Assembly: GCF_050436995.1 (NCBI RefSeq)
Contig: NC_134745.1
Location: forward strand, 2,790,001-2,854,000
Length of the DNA: 64,000 bases
Reading direction: 5' to 3'
Source: Anticarsia gemmatalis
Taxonomy: Eukaryota; Arthropoda; Insecta; Lepidoptera; Erebidae
Each line of letters opens with the position of its first letter. The first letter of the stretch is position 1. Shown piece by piece: positions 59,410 to 64,000 of this stretch. Both the position numbers and the translations under genes were made by a program. The notes beneath the pieces are model-generated. The model saw nothing but the letters and a program-made list of their open reading frames with translations. It searched no databases and had not been told where the DNA came from.

Positions 59410-60105
59410 ATTCCATCAAACTAGTTATGAAATTGGTTCAAAGTTGCTTCAAGAACTCTCAATTTGAAAGACGTTCTTTAAGAATTAAGAATTCTCACAA
59501 GCTTTTTAACAGACAATTCATTTCTATTACGAAAATAGCAAAAACTGCATCCCTTAGATTTCAACTCCCTTCTATAGTTACACTCGGCTATCATTGTCCA
59601 ACTAGATATGCAAATAAGTTGAAACATTTTCAAACAATGTGGTTCAACCTTAACGACAGATACCGGGAATCAAGCTAACTACTTGTGGAGAATATTTCCA
59701 TCAATGCCGTTCATTTGCATGTACGGCTTTCGTTTTTATATCATTTAATTAGACTAACATGGGTTCGTCCGTTCCTACGTGGAAATGTAAATTGAACAAC
59801 TCTTCAAGGTATTCAAATACCCATAGTTAAGCTTTATAAGGGGAGAATGCTTGTATGCAAATGTTTTACGGCAACGTTTTAAAAGGCTGCAATCTTATAG
59901 GGTGATAATCGACTAGATCCTTTTTTAAAACTGCCTTTTTGCGTGACTGCAGGGCAAAGACCTTTCGGAATAACTTTCAAATGATGTGTTTCTTTAGTGT
60001 ATAATCATAATGTTTTAACTTTTTAGATGCAAATATCGCTTTGCTAAATGGTTCAATATGTTTTCTCACACAGACTACATACATAATACGCACTGTTATG
60101 TCCAA
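59410..60105. other. No supported feature
   Basis: A weak LINE-tail-like word (CTGCAGGGCAAAGACC) near 59949 (minus) is too short to call. The 83-codon frame at 59427-59678 has no domain. Confidence 0.45.
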
Positions 60106-60108
60106 AGT

Positions 60109-60218
60109 TTAGTTAGAGGTGTTTCGCATACACCCACATATCGGTATTTACAATGTTAGTCCTATGTAATAGCGAGCGAGCCTAATGCCATTCAATTAAT
60201 TGTACTTAATAAATCTAG
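60109..60218 (-). mobile_element. SINE 3' part, same family as 3131-3356
   Basis: AGAGGTGTTTCGCATACACC, ATCGGTATTTACAATGTTAG, TCCTATGTAATAGCGAGCGA and GCCTAATGCCATT (plus strand) align with the body of the SINE at 3131-3280. The tRNA-like head is absent. Confidence 0.55.
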
Positions 60219-60224
60219 GCCTCA

Positions 60225-60605
60225 CACGGTCCTTACATAATTATATTAATGATAAATAATAACTTACGAATTTCAGTAGGTACCCTGTCATTACAAATCC
60301 AAAGTTGCTTCACTAAGCACAGCTTGAAACGTCAATCGCAGTTCCTAAATTATAATTACTACCCTGCAATTACTCCTAGTGATTAACTTAGTCTAATCGA
60401 GTGTGTAATTACTTAATGCTTAGACCTATCACCTGTGATAAGATCTGGATCTGAGGGAATTTAATTTATAAGACAGTATGAATAACTAAATAAATTCAAA
60501 TAAGGGTTAATTAATTTCAAAATCCGGGTTTTGTTCAAATTGGTAGGATTAGGAAAGAAACTTAATCAATTTAGAAACATAAGAATAAATAAAACAAACC
60601 ATAGT
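60225..60605. other. No supported feature
   Basis: AT-rich DNA. Confidence 0.5.
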
Positions 60606-60608
60606 TTT

Positions 60609-60824
60609 GTTTCTTTCTTTGTTCTTTGTGTTAAAGAGACAACTCCCGCACTAAGAATTGCTCTTGTGTCGCGGGGACTTTTACGGACACAAAGCACAAC
60701 CAGACCCGAAACAAACAATTAGTTGTGGATCGCACAAATAATTGTCCCGTGTGGGAATCAAACCCACGACCTCCCGACGCAATGGTTGTGGCGTGGTGAC
60801 CTAAACCACTGTGCCACGGAGGCA
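60609..60824 (-). mobile_element. tRNA-derived SINE, head and body intact
   Basis: Minus strand: CTCCGTGGCACAGTGGTTTA (A-box TGGCACAGTGG), CACCACGCCACAACCATTGC, then GTCGTGGGTTTGATTCCCAC (B-box GGTTTGATTCC), i.e. a pol III promoter with tRNA-like spacing. The body includes GTGCGGGAGTTGTCTCTTTA and ends near (GAAA)n. A true tRNA gene is excluded because no acceptor stem closes around it. Confidence 0.75.
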
Positions 60825-60834
60825 GTCATTGTTG

Positions 60835-61665
60835 AAGAATTGTTTAGAGTCTTTAGCTACCAATCAATTCTCAAACATTCAATTGACTGATACAAAATCG
60901 AGTTAATTAGTGACTTAGATAACCAAGCGACACTCGTGGCATAGTAGCGTCTACTTTCAACCAACGCAGTAAATTTATAAAGAAAACATACCAACAAAAA
61001 ACAATATTCTAATTTCCATCAACTCATAAAAGCCGGTATAAAACACAAGTAAAATAAAAGCTTAAAATAAATTAAAGTATCAAGATCATTTTTGGCGCGT
61101 TTTTATAGTGACGAGACAAAATGGCGTCTAATAACTGTCATATCGAATTTAGCGCGGCATCGCATCACGCAAGCCATTCCCTACATAATAGGAGTTTAAC
61201 GACATCTAATTTACCAAAATTGGTTGAGACGTTTTGTATGTGGGCGGTGATATACAAACGCACCCACGTAATGCAAATTAATTGTATTATGGCTTTTTAT
61301 AGCTTAATTGTGTTGAATCGAACTTGTTTTACTAGTGTTTCGTAACTAGTTTTTTAGCTTTGGGAATAGATTGATTGGTATTGATAAGTATAATTTGTTT
61401 GCACACTAAATTAGATTTTTGCCTTGAAGTTACCGAAGATTGTCTAATTTGGTAGTAGTCAATTTAGAAGCATGTATTTACAATTTCCAAAAGTATTATT
61501 CTATAATTTTAAGGTTCAATTTCGACATATAATTTTATTTGCTGAATCAGAACTTCACGTCTCAGTTACAAACGACTTCGAAAACGCCATATCGAAAACC
61601 GTCCAATAAAAATGAAATATCTGCCGAAGAAATAAGCACGGAAAATTGACACTAAAAATCCCGAT
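60835..61665. other. No supported feature
   Basis: The frame at 61121-61345 (74 codons, MASNNCHIEFSAASHHASH...) starts in a good context (AAAATGG) but has no recognisable domain. Confidence 0.4.
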
Positions 61666-61668
61666 CAG

Positions 61669-61793
61669 AATCGGGAACTACCGTCAAAAATTCTAGTAAA
61701 AAAAGAATTCTTAACTTCGTCAAATTCGTGGACAAGTTTGTAAAATGTCATGTTCTCTCTCTATATAAGTATATAGGGCTTACAGGAGTGTAC
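61669..61793 (+). repeat. Direct repeat S, first copy (125 bp)
   Basis: AATCGGGAACTACCGTCAAA ... TCGTGGACAAGTTTGTAAAA ... TATATAGGGCTTACAGGAGT GTAC. It is repeated at 61988-62098 with a P1 MITE exactly in between. Confidence 0.9.
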
Positions 61794-61987
61794 AGTAGCG
61801 CCATTCCCTACAATCGGAACCATCGAGAGTTTGATATATAAAATGTATTGCAAAAATAGTTTGTACTACGTTCGCTAGAGGCGCTGATCAGATTTTCATA
61901 CAATTATTATTTGTCTTTAGAATAATGTAATTTTCCGATAGCTAGCCGGTCGTCGATACTCGATAGTAGTCGAGAATCGGACTACGG
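61794..61987 (-). mobile_element. Palindromic MITE P1 (copy 16), between direct repeats
   Basis: AGTAGCGCCATTCCCTACAA, GTTTGATATATAAAATGTAT, GCTAGAGGCGCTGATCAGAT, TTTCATACAA, GATAGCTAGCCGGTCGTCGA and GAGAATCGGACTACGG. About 20 bp of extra AT sequence separates the centre from the right arm. Confidence 0.8.
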
Positions 61988-62098
61988 AATCGGGAACTAC
62001 CGTCGAAAATTCTGTAAAAAAACTCTCTTAACTTCGTCAATATCGTGGACAAGTTTGTAAAATTTCATGCGATTTATATAGGGTTTACAGAAGTGTAC
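61988..62098 (+). repeat. Direct repeat S, second copy (111 bp)
   Basis: AATCGGGAACTACCGTCGAA ... TCGTGGACAAGTTTGTAAAA ... TATAGGGTTTACAGAAGTGT AC. It differs from the first copy by substitutions and small deletions, and abuts a LINE reverse-transcriptase remnant. Confidence 0.9.
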
Positions 62099-62099
62099 T

Positions 62100-62290
62100 G
62101 GTGACCTAATAAATTGCCCTGTGGTACGCCACTGCGCCCCAAGCGAGTTGTCAAAACGCCAATACACCAAGGGGCTTTCGTTTACTGAAAATTATTGGCT
62201 GGACGGTATTTCCGCTATCGAATTCAGGAGATACTTTCGAAGTCGCGTTTCGAGTTCATTGCGAGGATTTATGTGTTTAATAAGTTTATA
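62100..62290 (-). pseudogene. LINE reverse-transcriptase fragment, decayed
   Basis: On the minus strand 62133-62101 encodes SGVPQGNLLGH, a close match to the GVPQGxxLGP motif of non-LTR (jockey-like) reverse transcriptases. Upstream to about 62290, plausible RT-like peptide (RKYLLN) appears in another frame, with stops and frameshifts. The downstream catalytic motif (YxDD) is absent because the fragment stops at the direct repeat. This is a dead remnant. Confidence 0.5.
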
Positions 62291-62299
62291 GATACTATA

Positions 62300-62481
62300 G
62301 TCTGACAACTTAGTAGAGAATCTTGGCATTTAAGATGTCACTAGTTTATAATTAATAATATAGGTAGGATTAGATAGATATAGCAAACAGCTATATTGCA
62401 GTCACTGTTCTAAATTCTAGGTTTTGTAGATCTCCGCTAACCACGAATCTTGCATACAGGGTCTCTACTAAGTTATCGGAA
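62300..62481. mobile_element. TA-flanked MITE family P2 (copy 4), 182 bp
   Basis: TA|GTCTGACAACTTAGTAGAGA ... GGGTCTCTACTAAGTTATCGGAA|TA. Both inverted repeats are well kept, but the interior differs from copies 1 and 2 except for the AGATAGATATAGC area. Confidence 0.75.
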
Positions 62482-62484
62482 TAT

Positions 62485-62955
62485 ACTAGCTAAAACAGTG
62501 GAGAATTGAGGAGAACTTGTGTTTAATCTATGATTATTTCGAAAGTTTTCGAGAACCTAAGAGCTTATTGTTTCGGGAAACTTCGGGATGTCACTAAGAA
62601 ATTATTTGTAGAAACACCTAAAAAATAGACTTTTACATCTTTACGATCTGTAATTCTGAACTAAGGAAGAAGAAATAAAACTTTCTTTCGTTTCCATAAG
62701 GTAGTGCATTGACTCTAGATTTATGTGTTTATGTTCATAATAGATTAATTAAAGATAGGAGTGTAATTGTAGTATGCTTTCTGATTTTAAAACATTGTAT
62801 TTAATAACTGATTAACGAATTGATATTACACAAAGTTGGACTTACAATCTACTCCGTGTTTAGATCTCATCAAATCAAACATTCCTTACATCATAAGAAG
62901 CCAGAACCTACCCACCATTTTTCTGCTTTGCATGATTAACTTCAAAATTTAAGGT
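62485..62955. other. No supported feature
   Basis: AT-rich DNA. Confidence 0.5.
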
Positions 62956-62961
62956 TCTTAC

Positions 62962-63039
62962 CTAATGTAGCCCAGAATGCACCAAATCTCACCAAGACTA
63001 GCAGAAAGAACGTCTATGAAAAATGTAGTGTTTACATAC
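62962..63039 (-). other. Splice-like site R3 and candidate 78-nt exon
   Basis: On the minus strand TTGGTATTCTTTTGTTTCAG (ending at 63040) is followed by GTATGT; 78 nt later there is a good donor ATTAG|GTAAGAACC (62962/62961). One of the three frames is open throughout and reads YVNTTFFIDVLSASLGEI then WCILGYI, a hydrophobic peptide; 78 nt is a multiple of three. No family is assigned. The exit phase (two bases left, AG) joined to the 56-nt segment at R1 gives an immediate stop, so the two are not consecutive coding exons. The site could also be recursive, because GTATGT is itself a good donor. Confidence 0.35.
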
Positions 63040-63200
63040 CTGAAACAAAAGAATACCAAAATAAGAACAATGAGTACAAAAATCGTTTACAATACACCCT
63101 GTATGCCATATTCTTTCCTAGTATACCTTAATCAACCCAAAATACCCTTTACTAAAGAAATCTAGTCCTGAAAACACGTGAAAACATCAAACCTTCGTAA

Positions 63201-63240
63201 TGACGTCATTCATTCCAGAGAACCTGATTACATGACGTCA
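63201..63240. promoter_or_regulatory. Pair of TGACGTCA (CRE-like) palindromes
   Basis: TGACGTCA at 63201-63208 and again at 63233-63240, 32 bp apart (about three helical turns). This is the consensus site for CREB/ATF-type bZIP factors. No promoter or transcript start is visible nearby, so function is only suggested. Confidence 0.35.
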
Positions 63241-63244
63241 CTGT

Positions 63245-64000
63245 TAGGGAAAATACCACAATATATGCATTGGGCAATTGGATAGCTCATCACTCACTAA
63301 GAGTGAAGATAACGGTAAAGGAGAGAATAGATTAGATAATAATTAACTTGTCTATTAGAACATAATCTTGTATTGCGATTACAAGGTTTTTGCGTCCGTC
63401 TGTTAGATTTCTTTCTAAAGTTTTGAATAGTCATAAAAATCAGGCGATACGAGGAATTGAAAACTTTATATTACAGGTTATAAGCTGCTACTCCCTACTT
63501 TATACATTTAAACTATGAAATCATCTCTTTGTAGAATTTAGAAATATGTGTCTAATATTTTTTATACCTGACTATTTAATTATACTTTATAATCTTGAGC
63601 TATCTAGGAACAAACTGGCATAATGTCTGAAGATTGCTTCTAGAATTCTTACAAAACATGCATCGCTAAAGTGTAACATAAATTGATTTGTTCGGGACTC
63701 TGATACAACTAAACGCTCTTATGTGTATTTACCTTTAGACGGCAAGTAAAAGGTAAAACTCACCCGTTGTTTATGGTATCCTGCCACCCAATTAACGTTG
63801 AGTGAAAGAGACAAACGACTAATAACAAAGGGTCAGACAGGGACGGAGATATAAACAGATCGTGATCGATGTTTGCGTTTAATGTTGTCTTTGTTTAATT
63901 GTAAGTTACTTCAAGTTGAACGCGATAAACGTGTTAAAAGGATATCGTTGTATTTTACAAAGATTTCTCTTTGATCGTTTAGTGAATATCACTATAGAAA
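63245..64000. other. No supported feature
   Basis: AT-rich DNA to the window end. Confidence 0.5.

Noticed and set aside
60740..60824. tRNA gene on the minus strand
   Set aside because: A and B boxes are present, but there is no closing acceptor stem or plausible anticodon arm, and a SINE body follows; it is a SINE head.
61669..62098. A miniature LTR retrotransposon
   Set aside because: The direct repeats do not start TG or end CA, no primer-binding site is visible, and the interior is a P1 MITE.

Overview
This window reads as AT-rich nuclear DNA from a moth or butterfly (Lepidoptera). The evidence is the repeat content: tRNA-derived and 5S-rRNA-derived SINEs, short Helitrons that start TCYATACTAATATTATAAA and end CTAG, and LINE 3' tails ending near 'GTCTCTGCCTACCCC' or 'GGCCTTTGCCCAGCAGTGGGAC'. 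All of these recall families I know from lepidopteran genomes; the species cannot be named. There are no bacterial operons, rRNA genes, intact tRNA genes or CRISPR arrays.

No protein-coding gene can be called with confidence. The open frames are short and mostly what this base composition gives by chance; several of the longest lie in repeats (7917-8312 in LINE tails, 13683-14015 in a palindromic MITE). The window is best read as intergenic or long-intron DNA. Three minus-strand sites (near 63.04, 46.92 and 24.02 kb) carry the same TTTTGTTTCAG|GT acceptor-plus-GT arrangement, which would suit a very long minus-strand intron with recursive splice sites or small exons. Other exon-like patches are at 1984-2085 (minus) and 28798-28857 (plus).

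The dominant named content is transposable elements. (1) A palindromic MITE of about 175 bp occurs at least 16 times, about once per 4 kb, in both orientations, with deleted, interrupted and arm-swapped copies. (2) A second TA-flanked MITE of about 210 bp occurs four times (28.97, 54.99, 58.37, 62.30 kb). (3) A 512-bp hAT-type element at 3891-4402 has perfect 18-bp inverted repeats and an 8-bp target duplication. (4) A 161-bp MITE with GC-rich inverted repeats lies at 25748-25908. (5) There are six Helitron copies or remnants. (6) SINEs include a 378-bp 5S-derived copy with a perfect 18-bp target duplication at 9203-9580. (7) LINE remains are almost all 3' ends, plus one short reverse-transcriptase motif near 62.1 kb.

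Layout: 0-15 kb has the hAT element, tRNA-type SINEs, a doubled LINE tail, the 5S SINE, MITEs and a Helitron. 15-25 kb is repeat-poor apart from a chimeric Helitron at 20.1 kb. 25-40 kb has scattered MITEs. 40-64 kb is repeat-dense, with nested insertions at 51.1-51.8 and 57.8-58.1 kb and a direct-repeat/MITE sandwich at 61.67-62.10 kb. The long gaps hold no feature I can support.
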